From positions 1-64,000 of IMG/VR virus record IMGVR_UViG_3300025009_000054: 64,000 nucleotides of DNA; one strand, written 5' to 3'. This DNA comes from a virus. A program made the translations under genes and the position numbers. Positions 45,063 through 54,060 of this stretch are shown piece after piece (the stretch's first letter is position 1; every line of letters begins with the position of its first letter). The notes below the pieces were generated by a model. It ran no database searches and was not told the DNA's origin. It was given only the letters and a program-made list of their open reading frames with translations.

Positions 45063-47963
45063 CTATACTTGACGTCTCGCAACTCGCTGCTCATATTCCA
45101 CTTCAGCCTCAGCCTGACTACGAGCAGCTATGTAGTCGTTCTCGTCAAATTGACCATCCTGTATATCGTATTTGCTGTAATTGAAGTCATCAATTAGGAT
45201 TTCCTCAGTACGGTCTACAATCTCCTGCGATGCAGTTCTCATAGCCGATGCAGAAAATGGCATTGGATCCTGACTAGGAATACCACTAGTTCCACCTACT
45301 GATGGTCCGCTAGTTTCCCATGGAAGATTTCCGGCACCAGGCTGCCTACCCATCTGCGTGTCGAAGTCATTAGTTTTCTGTTCTTTACTTTTAAGATCCT
45401 CAACACGTCTTTTCTTTTTATCTTCTACGATACTGAGAATCCTCGCGGCTTCATTTGTTGCGTGAGAAGCAAGCCTACTACTTACACCATTGGCAATATC
45501 ATAAGCCCTTACCCACCTATCATATGAGCTGCCACCCATTCTACGTGCCATTGACTCTAGCATAGCAATATATCGCTTGCCATCTTCACCAGCATTCTTA
45601 ATCGTAGTTATGGTAGAAGCTAGATCCTGTACTATATGATCATCACTTGAGCCACGATAATCTGCACCAAGATCATTATATGCTTTCATATAGGCACCCT
45701 CAAGATCGCCTATATATCTCAATTGTGCGGCTCTATCCTCAGCTAATGCCATCTGAGTATTTGCCGGTAATCCCCATCTAGAATCGTGATCACCCATGGG
45801 TTTACCAAGAGTAGTAATAGATTTTTGATGATCTCGACCAAATGGATCACTATCCTCAAGCCCAGCTTCATCTTTATTACTATTCATTTCGTTCATGATT
45901 TGATCGGCAGTTGGACCAGCTTCGTGTGGTCCAACTCCAACATCTTTAAGTGTCATCTTTAAAGCATCTTTAAGGCTATTAGATCTATTTCTATTTGCAA
46001 GCAGTTTATCCGTAAAACGAGTCTTACCACTAGACGACCCATCTACATTAATGGATGAACTTGTACTATGATTTACCGCATCACCAGTTGGTGTACTAAG
46101 TACATCCGACAATTCACCATCAGTCTGTGCGGTTCTCATTCCAGTATCGCCACTAACCTCATGCCAGCCATCACTGTCATATCTATTTTTTACTCTCTGA
46201 CACTCAGCGTCACCATAGCAATCAGTAAGCAATTTGCCAGTCTCGGCATCTATGAAATCAAACCACGCCTCTTCTCCATCATGACTATGATCACTCTTGA
46301 TCATATATCCATTACTTACGTCACCATCCATGTCGCGAGTGGCGTGGCCTTCCAATTGATCTTCATGCCTCTGATCAGCATGAATGTCATCGTATTTATT
46401 ATCGTCTTGTGCTGTACGTCTGCCAGGTGACGGGTCATCATTATCGTCACTATCATATATACCAGCGCACATATTCTGTGCAGCCTCTCTAGACAATCTC
46501 TTTTTATGCCCAGTCTTACCAACGCCACAGCTCATAAGGTGAGCAACATGCCCATCAAATCCGCCTTCAAATGAGCCATCTTCGTTCATATGTCTGCAAT
46601 AGTGCTTCTTCGCTTCTACCTTTACCAGTCTAGCGAATTTATCCATATTGCGGGCACCACTGAAAAATCCACTCTGTGGTATAGATATATGCCCATCCCC
46701 ACGGAATTCTTCATCACTACGTATACCTAACTGCGTATCGGTATCAAAGTCGCGATGCATAGCCGGACTATCGTACTGACTGCGTTCTCTATCCTCATGA
46801 TATCCACACGATACGCATTCCATCTTAGCCCAGTGTGGTCCACCACCAGGAATCTCTTCCATATCATTTCCACACTCTGGACAACTACCCATTTCAGAAG
46901 TATCAGCATGGTACTGACTAGTCTTAATTTTCTTAGATTTACCATCTACACCAGCAGTATCAATCTCTACTATATTGAAATCTTTTATGCTATCTTCATA
47001 TTTCTTATCAGTAGGATTACCAAGATGCTGATTATGAGGTTCGGACAGCTCTACTGGCATGGTAAACGGAAGTGCTTCTCTTCCTTTAGGTGCTGAGACA
47101 TCGAACCCAAGATTTGCAATCTCATCAATAACTTCTTCAACATCATCACTGGACATTGATGAATTCATCTTCATCATACCATTGAAAACAGTCTGTATGT
47201 CCTGTCTCGTTTTTTGAGCTACTCTGAGAACCTCTTCGGCCATTCTAGGTGCCGATAATGGTGCACCAGGGAATACTGGATTTCCCCAAGGTCCACCTTT
47301 AAACCCTGCAGCAGTCTTATTCATAGCTGTTAGCTGGTTATGTACTATACTTTCATCACCATTTGGTGAAATATCGGTGCGGTCTGACATCTTACGTGTA
47401 CCAGATTTAGCTATACCAAGATCAACAGCCATATCTTCAAGACTCGGCTTTTCAAGTTGATCTAGAGCGGATGCAACTACCTCATCAAACTGCTCCGGAT
47501 CCAAGTTTTCCTTGAAATAGGTCATAGCCTTATCACGGTGTGTCCTAAAGAACAGACCTATATCATCGATCAGCTCTGTTCTAGTAAGAGTGTCAGCATC
47601 TTTACCGGTATTAAACGTAGTTAGTGCTTTATTAGTGGTGTCTACCATGCTGTCATCATTAGGATCGTCTACTGCATATCGACCATTTGCATATGTCACT
47701 ACAACCGGCATCTTAGATTGGCCTGTCGGGTTAACATATACAACGTCAAACTGTAGTTTTGCTACCCTAACGTTGCCAACACCACACGCATTGATGTCTA
47801 CGTTGAGCATATCCATGCCAGTAAACGAAGCCTGAGCCCCATCCAGTTTCAGAGACTTACAGTATTCACTTACCTTCTTATATGCACATTCGACTAGTCG
47901 GTGACGCTCATCACTACCAATCGATCTATCACTATTCGTATTGAGCGCGGCTTGTATACGCAT
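45063..47963 (-). CDS. Very large virion-cluster protein with R-T-A-Q motifs
   Basis: 966 residues, ATG after GGAGGTTGAGTACAA. It contains a zinc ribbon (CPECGNDMEE...CVSCGYHE) near residue 365, His/Cys-rich segments (KKHYCRHMNEDG), long polar linkers, and three copies of the recurrent motif: RRTAQ (46407-46421), MRTAQ (46125-46139) and MRTAS (45229-45243). Between motifs it reads like separate small domains. Position beside TerL and size suggest a portal/head or tail component, but I see no portal or protease signature. Confidence 0.65.
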   Translation of the reverse strand: MRIQAALNTNSDRSIGSDERHRLVECAYKKVSEYCKSLKLDGAQASFTGMDMLNVDINACGVGNVRVAKLQFDVVYVNPTGQSKMPVVVTYANGRYAVDDPNDDSMVDTTNKALTTFNTGKDADTLTRTELIDDIGLFFRTHRDKAMTYFKENLDPEQFDEVVASALDQLEKPSLEDMAVDLGIAKSGTRKMSDRTDISPNGDESIVHNQLTAMNKTAAGFKGGPWGNPVFPGAPLSAPRMAEEVLRVAQKTRQDIQTVFNGMMKMNSSMSSDDVEEVIDEIANLGFDVSAPKGREALPFTMPVELSEPHNQHLGNPTDKKYEDSIKDFNIVEIDTAGVDGKSKKIKTSQYHADTSEMGSCPECGNDMEEIPGGGPHWAKMECVSCGYHEDRERSQYDSPAMHRDFDTDTQLGIRSDEEFRGDGHISIPQSGFFSGARNMDKFARLVKVEAKKHYCRHMNEDGSFEGGFDGHVAHLMSCGVGKTGHKKRLSREAAQNMCAGIYDSDDNDDPSPGRRTAQDDNKYDDIHADQRHEDQLEGHATRDMDGDVSNGYMIKSDHSHDGEEAWFDFIDAETGKLLTDCYGDAECQRVKNRYDSDGWHEVSGDTGMRTAQTDGELSDVLSTPTGDAVNHSTSSSINVDGSSSGKTRFTDKLLANRNRSNSLKDALKMTLKDVGVGPHEAGPTADQIMNEMNSNKDEAGLEDSDPFGRDHQKSITTLGKPMGDHDSRWGLPANTQMALAEDRAAQLRYIGDLEGAYMKAYNDLGADYRGSSDDHIVQDLASTITTIKNAGEDGKRYIAMLESMARRMGGSSYDRWVRAYDIANGVSSRLASHATNEAARILSIVEDKKKRRVEDLKSKEQKTNDFDTQMGRQPGAGNLPWETSGPSVGGTSGIPSQDPMPFSASAMRTASQEIVDRTEEILIDDFNYSKYDIQDGQFDENDYIAARSQAEAEVEYEQRVARRQV

Positions 47964-47980
47964 TTGTACTCAACCTCCAT

Positions 47981-47996
47981 CCCAACGCGTGTTGGG
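47981..47996 (-). terminator. Small hairpin
   Basis: CCCAAC-GCGT-GTTGGG between two long genes, 35 nt past the stop of 48031 and 17 nt above the next start. Confidence 0.35.
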
Positions 47997-48030
47997 TATC
48001 ATACTTACACTACCATTAGTATAGTAGAGC

Positions 48031-49140
48031 CTACGACCAGGAATCCACTATCGTAGCACCACCGGACATTGCATTAGCCATGTCCTGTTCCTCGGTATCA
48101 TATACTCTAACAGACGATGGCATCGATTTACGCCCATCATTATATGCAGCCTTGATTGCCATAGAATCTCCATCTTCTACATATGGAAGCCTATCGTAAT
48201 ACTCAGGCGTCTCATCTAGATGAGCAAGAGCTATTTTAGCCGTCTCGATATCATCGTCGTCTGTGATGTTATTTTTACCAGCCTTAGTCCCATGCTCCAG
48301 CTCCACGTTTAGCCCATCGCAGAAGTCTTCTACCGTGAACGGGTTTGTATCCCAATTTATGCCAAGCTTCTCACCGATCTTCTTGGCTTCATCAATAGAG
48401 AATTTAGAGCGATGTTCCTTTTGTGCCGATACAGTCTTACATCTTGGGCATTTCTTACCTGTAAACTTCATACCACACTGTTTACATCTTACTTCTTGCA
48501 CTTCTTCTTCATATGGACCATGAATGCCCTTGTCGTACCGTTCTCCGTTAACCCTAACTTCTCCACCAGGCCATATTGAGACAGCCTTTTCACCATAAGC
48601 ATTCATGAGATATCCGGTAACATCGTTGATCCTTTGATCTTCAGCATGCTCCGCTGCTTCTTCACGCTGCTTCTTCATCTTCATCATGTACCCAAGCCAG
48701 CGTTTATGCTTCTCCTGCTTCTCCTGGTCTGATAGTCCAGCTACTGCGGCCATGCCACTCCGCTCGTGTATGTCCTCTACAATCTCGTCCATTTCAGACT
48801 GTGGGATTTTAGAACGTACACCATGTGGTATGTCATGCTCATGTTTAACCGAAATAACATCGTCACGGTCAACATTCTCGTCAAATAGGTCAATAGCAGT
48901 ATGTATGGGATGCTCAACGTAGTTTGGCATGGATTCACCAGTTGGGTAAACGAACGTGTAGCCACTCCTACCCTTCTTAGTGACCACTACATTATCGTCA
49001 CCCATGACATATATACGAGTATCTCTATCTGGAAGATCGTACCTCTCGCGTACTACAATACCAGGTTCATTATCTGGTCCAAGTTCTGTTGCCCTCATTT
49101 GAGCTATTCTACCTGGACCAGTAAATCGAATACTATCCAT
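48031..49140 (-). CDS. Virion-cluster protein with zinc ribbon
   Basis: 369 residues, ATG after CTGGAGTTAGTA. N-terminal beta-rich part, then VRCKQCGMKFTGKKCPRCK zinc ribbon (about residue 220), then a helical region. GRIAQMRATE near the N-terminus is a loose variant of the R-T-A-Q motif. Function unknown. Confidence 0.65.
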   Translation of the reverse strand: MDSIRFTGPGRIAQMRATELGPDNEPGIVVRERYDLPDRDTRIYVMGDDNVVVTKKGRSGYTFVYPTGESMPNYVEHPIHTAIDLFDENVDRDDVISVKHEHDIPHGVRSKIPQSEMDEIVEDIHERSGMAAVAGLSDQEKQEKHKRWLGYMMKMKKQREEAAEHAEDQRINDVTGYLMNAYGEKAVSIWPGGEVRVNGERYDKGIHGPYEEEVQEVRCKQCGMKFTGKKCPRCKTVSAQKEHRSKFSIDEAKKIGEKLGINWDTNPFTVEDFCDGLNVELEHGTKAGKNNITDDDDIETAKIALAHLDETPEYYDRLPYVEDGDSMAIKAAYNDGRKSMPSSVRVYDTEEQDMANAMSGGATIVDSWS

Positions 49141-49158
49141 TACTAACTCCAGTCAGCT

Positions 49159-50286
49159 CTATACGCTAGCCCATTCCTCATTAGACGAATAATACGCCTT
49201 AGCTCCATTGCATTCCCAATATGGAACATATCCTCCGCGATCTGCACCCTCTGGGTGGGCGTCAACATATCCAGTTCCAGGGCAGTCAATGGGCTTTTCA
49301 TCTATGCCCAGTATTTGAACCTTACCTTTATTTACATCTGGGAACGCAGACTTCTGATTCAGCTCTTCAGCTAACTCTTCATTAGTCATAGAATCACCGC
49401 CAGAACCTGACATATCGTACTGTGCAGTTCTTGGTTCAGAGTTATCAGAGTAGCCACCCTGCTGTAGGGCATTATCGAATTCTTTTCTATCCCAGGTATG
49501 CTGTTCATTATCTTCTGTGGGCCCACCTACACCATGAATAGCTAGCACTATCGCATTATAGGCATCGCCATCTTGAGATCCAGGCTCAACATCACTGATA
49601 AGACCATTAGGACCGGAGACTTCTATGCTGCCCCACTCTGAATCTGACTCATATGAGACTCCATTGATTAGCCACTCTTGGTGGAAGTTACCATCATTTT
49701 CATCAGTCGATACGAGCCGAATATTGATGGTACCACCCTGCTCTTGTGCGGTTCTTGGTTTACCACTGTTAAGTTCATCCTGATCTGCGGGAGCGGTAGT
49801 CATATCTTGATACTTCACTACATATTTTGGTTTTCCGGTAGTGGGATCAATTGTAGAGCTGTCGATAGTACCGGATTTACCATTATAATTCACCTGCTGG
49901 CCATTACTATAGGTCTGCTGTGCCGTTTTCGACATAGCAACCTTGGCCCCACCAAACGATAGTGGCTTTAGACCTTTCGCTTGCAAGTAGCCACGTACCA
50001 TGTCATCATCGTCATCTTGCGCTCTAACAAGCATTTCGCCATCAACCATCCATATAGCTCCAGTTGACGGATGCTGATATACGCCCTTACCGTGATCTAC
50101 TAGCTGCGCGGTTACAGACCTACTAAACGGCACACTATCCCTGCCCTCTAGAACTACAGAAGTAGGGTCAATTTTATTACTAGCCGTCCTCATGCTGGCT
50201 GTCCGGTTCTCAGCGATAGCATCGGATTCTAAGTCTGTAAGAAAACTTGGCAGTTCATCGTACTGCCGCGCTATTTTTCTAAACAT
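49159..50286 (-). CDS. Virion-cluster protein with R-T-A-Q motifs and shared C-terminal module
   Basis: 375 residues, ATG after TTTGGAGGTGTCAC. NRTASMRTAS occurs near residue 30, PRTAQ near 178 and again near 287. Residues about 125-160 (GQQVNYNGKSGTIDSSTID) form a KOW/SH3-like unit. The last 85 residues (MTNEELAEELNQ...GKV...HPEGADRGGYVPYWE..GAKAYYSSNEEWA) are homologous to the protein at 23317-23649. It appears built from modules joined by the motif. Has its own repeated promoter (50354). Confidence 0.65.
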   Translation of the reverse strand: MFRKIARQYDELPSFLTDLESDAIAENRTASMRTASNKIDPTSVVLEGRDSVPFSRSVTAQLVDHGKGVYQHPSTGAIWMVDGEMLVRAQDDDDDMVRGYLQAKGLKPLSFGGAKVAMSKTAQQTYSNGQQVNYNGKSGTIDSSTIDPTTGKPKYVVKYQDMTTAPADQDELNSGKPRTAQEQGGTINIRLVSTDENDGNFHQEWLINGVSYESDSEWGSIEVSGPNGLISDVEPGSQDGDAYNAIVLAIHGVGGPTEDNEQHTWDRKEFDNALQQGGYSDNSEPRTAQYDMSGSGGDSMTNEELAEELNQKSAFPDVNKGKVQILGIDEKPIDCPGTGYVDAHPEGADRGGYVPYWECNGAKAYYSSNEEWASV

Positions 50287-50353
50287 GTGACACCTCCAAA
50301 GTGTTTGCTAATCAATATAGTAGGGTATGAGATATTTACGGTGATGTTCAAAA

Positions 50354-50385
50354 GTGTAGACGCACAACGAGAGCTAGGTGGTGCC
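50354..50385 (-). promoter_or_regulatory. Repeated phage promoter, copy 19
   Basis: TTGGCACC, spacer 17, CGTCTACAC, 68 nt above the start at 50286. It sits between TerL and the next virion-cluster gene. Confidence 0.75.
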
Positions 50386-50393
50386 AATAATAA

Positions 50394-52127
50394 CTACCTG
50401 TAACGACTTCTATTCATGGGCGCACCGCCACCTCCACCAGATAATCCTCTACCCATCGCAGGGGTTCTCGCCCTCTGTCCTCCACCGCCACGGATAACAC
50501 GCTTAATATGCATGAGTTTATCTGCTATATAGCATACCATGGCATCAGCACATGGGTGATCGTCGTGTTCACCATTTGGCGCACAAATCTTCTTATTAGG
50601 AGAGTTTAGCATGGTGTGTTTTTCTAGGTTTTCCCATTGTCTAACCGAATTCTGAAATGGCTTATGGCCACTACCACCATCATACCCATCAATAGCTGAC
50701 CTATCTGGATATTTAAATAGCCCACGGTCAACTTCCATAAGTATGTGGTCAAATATGGCATTTTTCCAGTTTTTGCCAGATTCTGGGTCTGTCCTACTGT
50801 ACATAATACCATATACGCCAATACCCTTCAAACTCTGCCTAGCAAAATCGAGTACAGGCTGTCCGCATCCGGTCATATCAATGATTAACGCTTTACATGG
50901 GAATCTTCCATCTTTTGATATCAGCGACCTAACCCACTCAAGCTGTACGGTGTAGTCAGTGCCGTACCTCTCATCGCTATGCACTTTAGTCTTTAGATCT
51001 TCCACTTTCCTAACAATACTGAGTGCAGACCAGTCATTTTTACCAGTACCATCAGAATCGGTTGATGAACCTCCAGCAGGATCCCATGATGCATAGTATT
51101 CGCCACCATCCCATGATGTGCTACCATGTATTATCGGACCACCACCAAGCATGCCCTCTACCTGCTCTTCACTAAAGAAGAGGTCTGCATCTACAAGCCA
51201 TTCAAGCATATACTGTGTTCGGAAGTCATCTGGTATCATATCTCCAGGTAGATCGTGTATCCTCATTGTACGTCCATCGACTATAACAATCGGGTTATGA
51301 GGATATGTCTCCTGCTTGATAGCTATCGGCATTCGATCAAGTACATATCTAGATGTCTGTGTTCCATCTACATCGATAGTACCAGATCTATTGAGGATCC
51401 CGCACATTTCCCATGGGAATATACACTTCGTATATGTCGGGTCTTTGAACGAGTGATGAAAGTGGTTACGTAGTCTTGGTGTGCCGGACTTTATAATTCT
51501 TGCTCCCCAAGCACCTCCCATTGGGAGGATTACTTCGGAGACGACCTTATCGCTTACTTTCTGCGACTCGTCAATCATTATCAATCCAGCACTAAAACCT
51601 TCGATATTTGCCATTTCACTAGCTGACGCCTGTGAAATCTGAATACCTGGTTCACGTGACCATTTAGTACCCTTATCCTTAAAGACGATTGTACCCTTGG
51701 TAGACGATTTCCAATCAACTATATCATCAAAGTATGGCCTATACCTAGCACGTTCATGTATACGGTTAAGTACTAATGCAGCTTGACCTTCTCTAGGACC
51801 AAATATGAGTATATTACCGTGTTCCTTCTTCGTGTACCTATCGCCAAGAATAAGGGATCCCTGCGCCAGAGAGTCGGTCTTTCCTGTCTGTCTTGTCATA
51901 AGTAGACAGACCTTAGCCAGAGCTCTATTTGCAATGGCGTTTACTGCGGCAATCTGGTTCTCATAGACAACGATGCCCATGTTCTTCTCAACATAGTACC
52001 TATTATCTAATTCAGCCGCAAAGATATTGCCGATATCAGTAGCTGTTATTCCATTATACGCTGGTTGCTGCGACAATTTCTTCACCTTTAGTCTTATAGA
52101 TATACTTCTCGGCGAGTTCATGTCCAA
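50394..52127 (-). CDS. terL: Terminase large subunit (TerL)
   Basis: Up to 577 residues. Walker A LLMTRQTGKTDS at about 75-86, Walker B GLIMIDES at about 183-190, then the C-terminal RNase H-like nuclease with YYASWDPAGG...NDW (about 345), LIIDMTGCGQ (about 410) and HDDHPCADA (about 535). TerL pumps DNA into the prohead and cuts it. A Gly-rich tail (RGGGGQRARTPAMGRGLSGGGGG) is unusual. The ATG at 52127 overlaps the upstream gene and lacks a ribosome site; GTG 52085 or TTG 52076 are alternatives. Confidence 0.92.
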   Translation of the reverse strand: MDMNSPRSISIRLKVKKLSQQPAYNGITATDIGNIFAAELDNRYYVEKNMGIVVYENQIAAVNAIANRALAKVCLLMTRQTGKTDSLAQGSLILGDRYTKKEHGNILIFGPREGQAALVLNRIHERARYRPYFDDIVDWKSSTKGTIVFKDKGTKWSREPGIQISQASASEMANIEGFSAGLIMIDESQKVSDKVVSEVILPMGGAWGARIIKSGTPRLRNHFHHSFKDPTYTKCIFPWEMCGILNRSGTIDVDGTQTSRYVLDRMPIAIKQETYPHNPIVIVDGRTMRIHDLPGDMIPDDFRTQYMLEWLVDADLFFSEEQVEGMLGGGPIIHGSTSWDGGEYYASWDPAGGSSTDSDGTGKNDWSALSIVRKVEDLKTKVHSDERYGTDYTVQLEWVRSLISKDGRFPCKALIIDMTGCGQPVLDFARQSLKGIGVYGIMYSRTDPESGKNWKNAIFDHILMEVDRGLFKYPDRSAIDGYDGGSGHKPFQNSVRQWENLEKHTMLNSPNKKICAPNGEHDDHPCADAMVCYIADKLMHIKRVIRGGGGQRARTPAMGRGLSGGGGGAPMNRSRYR

Positions 52128-52434
52128 TAATACGTTCTGGCTTTACTCCAAGCTTTGCGGCACGTTCAATACCCTGCCCGACGCCTTCTTCCATTTCACC
52201 ATCTGAGAGTGGTCCTTCAGCTAGTGCCTCTGATACGACGTGTGCTTCCTTATTGGCACGATCATCATTACAATAAAATCCTGGTCCAATAAATCTTGTA
52301 GCTACACGACGTGATAGCTGTTTTTCTGTTTTAGTACCACAGGCACATTCCGGTCCATTATTCATTTCAGAAACAGATCTAAATACTTCCTGAGTATCTC
52401 CGCATTTTGTACACTTATATTCATAGAGTGGCAT
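52054..52434 (-). CDS. FmdB-like zinc-ribbon protein
   Basis: 126 residues from ATG 52434, overlapping the upstream stop (TAATG) and with a TAGGAGGTG site. MPLYEYKCTKCGDTQEVFRSVSE...CACG is the FmdB-type zinc ribbon found in small regulatory and phage proteins. Residues 60-126 are helical. Adjacent to terL; may be a head-assembly or regulatory accessory. Confidence 0.75.
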   Translation of the reverse strand: MPLYEYKCTKCGDTQEVFRSVSEMNNGPECACGTKTEKQLSRRVATRFIGPGFYCNDDRANKEAHVVSEALAEGPLSDGEMEEGVGQGIERAAKLGVKPERIIGHELAEKYIYKTKGEEIVAATSV

Positions 52435-54041
52435 TATCCACACCTCCTAAGGTTTCTTGCTTTTACTATAAATCTACGTGCGGCACCACGCCATTCCCTA
52501 GATGGATCATCATGGAAGTTGCGTGTAGTCTGATGGTTTATATCTTTATCCCACTGTCCGGTGTATTTACCATCAGATAGATCTAATAATTCTTCATTAA
52601 CATTAAATAGATCTGTGTTGGCGAAATTATCTCCATTTGGTGTGTACTCGATGATGGATCCGCCGTTATGGTGGACATGCACACCATAGCTTACTGCAGC
52701 GGCAAGTTGCCCATCATCTTTTGCATTTGTAATCATGTAGTACAGCGTGCTTATTCCAATGGCCGCATCATCGCTAACTGAGTTACCATCTTTACTCCTA
52801 CCTGGTAGCATCGCCGCTGAGTTCATTAAATTTGATATTATCATCATTCCAATAGAGTTGTTTAACAGCGATATCTCCGTAAACAACTCTGACATATACC
52901 ATATATCATCGATGTCACTTTTATATTCCTCAGGTATACGATTTATCGCCCTGTACACGACATCAGGATATTCTTTCTTCAATTGGTCGACGAATCCATG
53001 TACGACGCTCAATTTCCCATTTTGTCTAAGGGCAAATGATATCGATGATATATGGCCTACTGCCCATTCCATACATGCGTTTTCAAATTCATACGCCATA
53101 CGGCTAGTTACGTCCTTGAATTCCGACTGCAACTTATCATAGTCAGCCATAGCATTACCGCCGAACGACAACTTATATTCAAGCTCGTACCACCTTTTGA
53201 TGAGGTCTACATCTATTGAGATGCCATCGGCTTGTGCTGTTCTCATACTAATAGATTCACCTTGACTATCAACCAATATATCCCTAATCGTAGTACCTGT
53301 AGTAATCACAACTCCTGGATTAATATAATATGTCTTACTATTATCACTGTTACTAAACTTCCATATTGACTCAGCCTCATCACTACCGAAATATAATGCA
53401 CTCTCCCCTAATGATGCCTCCAATGCTATTGCTAGATCATCACCACGACCTGGATTATCACTAAAGTCTGGTCTGCCAGGGCATATATATCCAGCCATTA
53501 TATCGTACAGTGTTATAGCGCTATCCCTTGGCTCATCTAGAAAATCATATCCAATATTATGAAACCACTCCTGTATATCATCAAGGTTCGATCTTATCCA
53601 TTGATTAAACGGATCACTCTGTGCTGTTCTCATAGCTGTGGTATTAAACTGGCCAGGCACAGGTATTACTGGCTCTACTACAGGTTGATAATTTGGATTG
53701 TCACCACCGATGGATTCTTCCCACGTTTTCGGCTTATTCTTACCAAAGTATACTGCCGCAGCTAGCGCATGGCTACAGAACCTGTTGCGCAAGTGGAATC
53801 TCTGCATAATCTTGCACCACTGGCCCCACAAACAGTCACAGCTCCACCAGTTTACAGCCTCTGGGTTTGATCTACCACCAGGATATGCGAGTACTATATT
53901 GTATGTACCATGATGGCCATCAACTGTACCCTCAAATCGCTCTGGTGTCATCACACTTGGATGAACAGCACCACTATGGTATAGCTTAAATGCCTTACGC
54001 TTTACATCAGACCACGCGGCCTTACGTTCCATCTCATTCAT
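52434..54041 (-). CDS. SWIM zinc-finger protein with R-T-A-Q motifs
   Basis: 535 residues, ATG after CATAGGAGTATAAT. An N-terminal SWIM finger is visible: CDCLWGQWCK...RNRFCSHALA (CxC..CxH at residues 68-91), a DNA/protein-binding zinc module. MRTAQ follows at 137-141 (53619-53633) and again near 266 (53232-53246), each opening a new domain. The C-terminal third is helical. SWIM proteins in phages have no fixed role; virion or head-completion function is a guess from context. Confidence 0.7.
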   Translation of the reverse strand: MNEMERKAAWSDVKRKAFKLYHSGAVHPSVMTPERFEGTVDGHHGTYNIVLAYPGGRSNPEAVNWWSCDCLWGQWCKIMQRFHLRNRFCSHALAAAVYFGKNKPKTWEESIGGDNPNYQPVVEPVIPVPGQFNTTAMRTAQSDPFNQWIRSNLDDIQEWFHNIGYDFLDEPRDSAITLYDIMAGYICPGRPDFSDNPGRGDDLAIALEASLGESALYFGSDEAESIWKFSNSDNSKTYYINPGVVITTGTTIRDILVDSQGESISMRTAQADGISIDVDLIKRWYELEYKLSFGGNAMADYDKLQSEFKDVTSRMAYEFENACMEWAVGHISSISFALRQNGKLSVVHGFVDQLKKEYPDVVYRAINRIPEEYKSDIDDIWYMSELFTEISLLNNSIGMMIISNLMNSAAMLPGRSKDGNSVSDDAAIGISTLYYMITNAKDDGQLAAAVSYGVHVHHNGGSIIEYTPNGDNFANTDLFNVNEELLDLSDGKYTGQWDKDINHQTTRNFHDDPSREWRGAARRFIVKARNLRRCG

Positions 54042-54060
54042 ATTATACTCCTATGTGGTA

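Noticed and set aside
644-50385. Repeats as a CRISPR array
   Set aside because: The 19 copies are scattered from 82 bp to many kb apart, contain genes between them and follow promoter geometry; there are no regular spacers.
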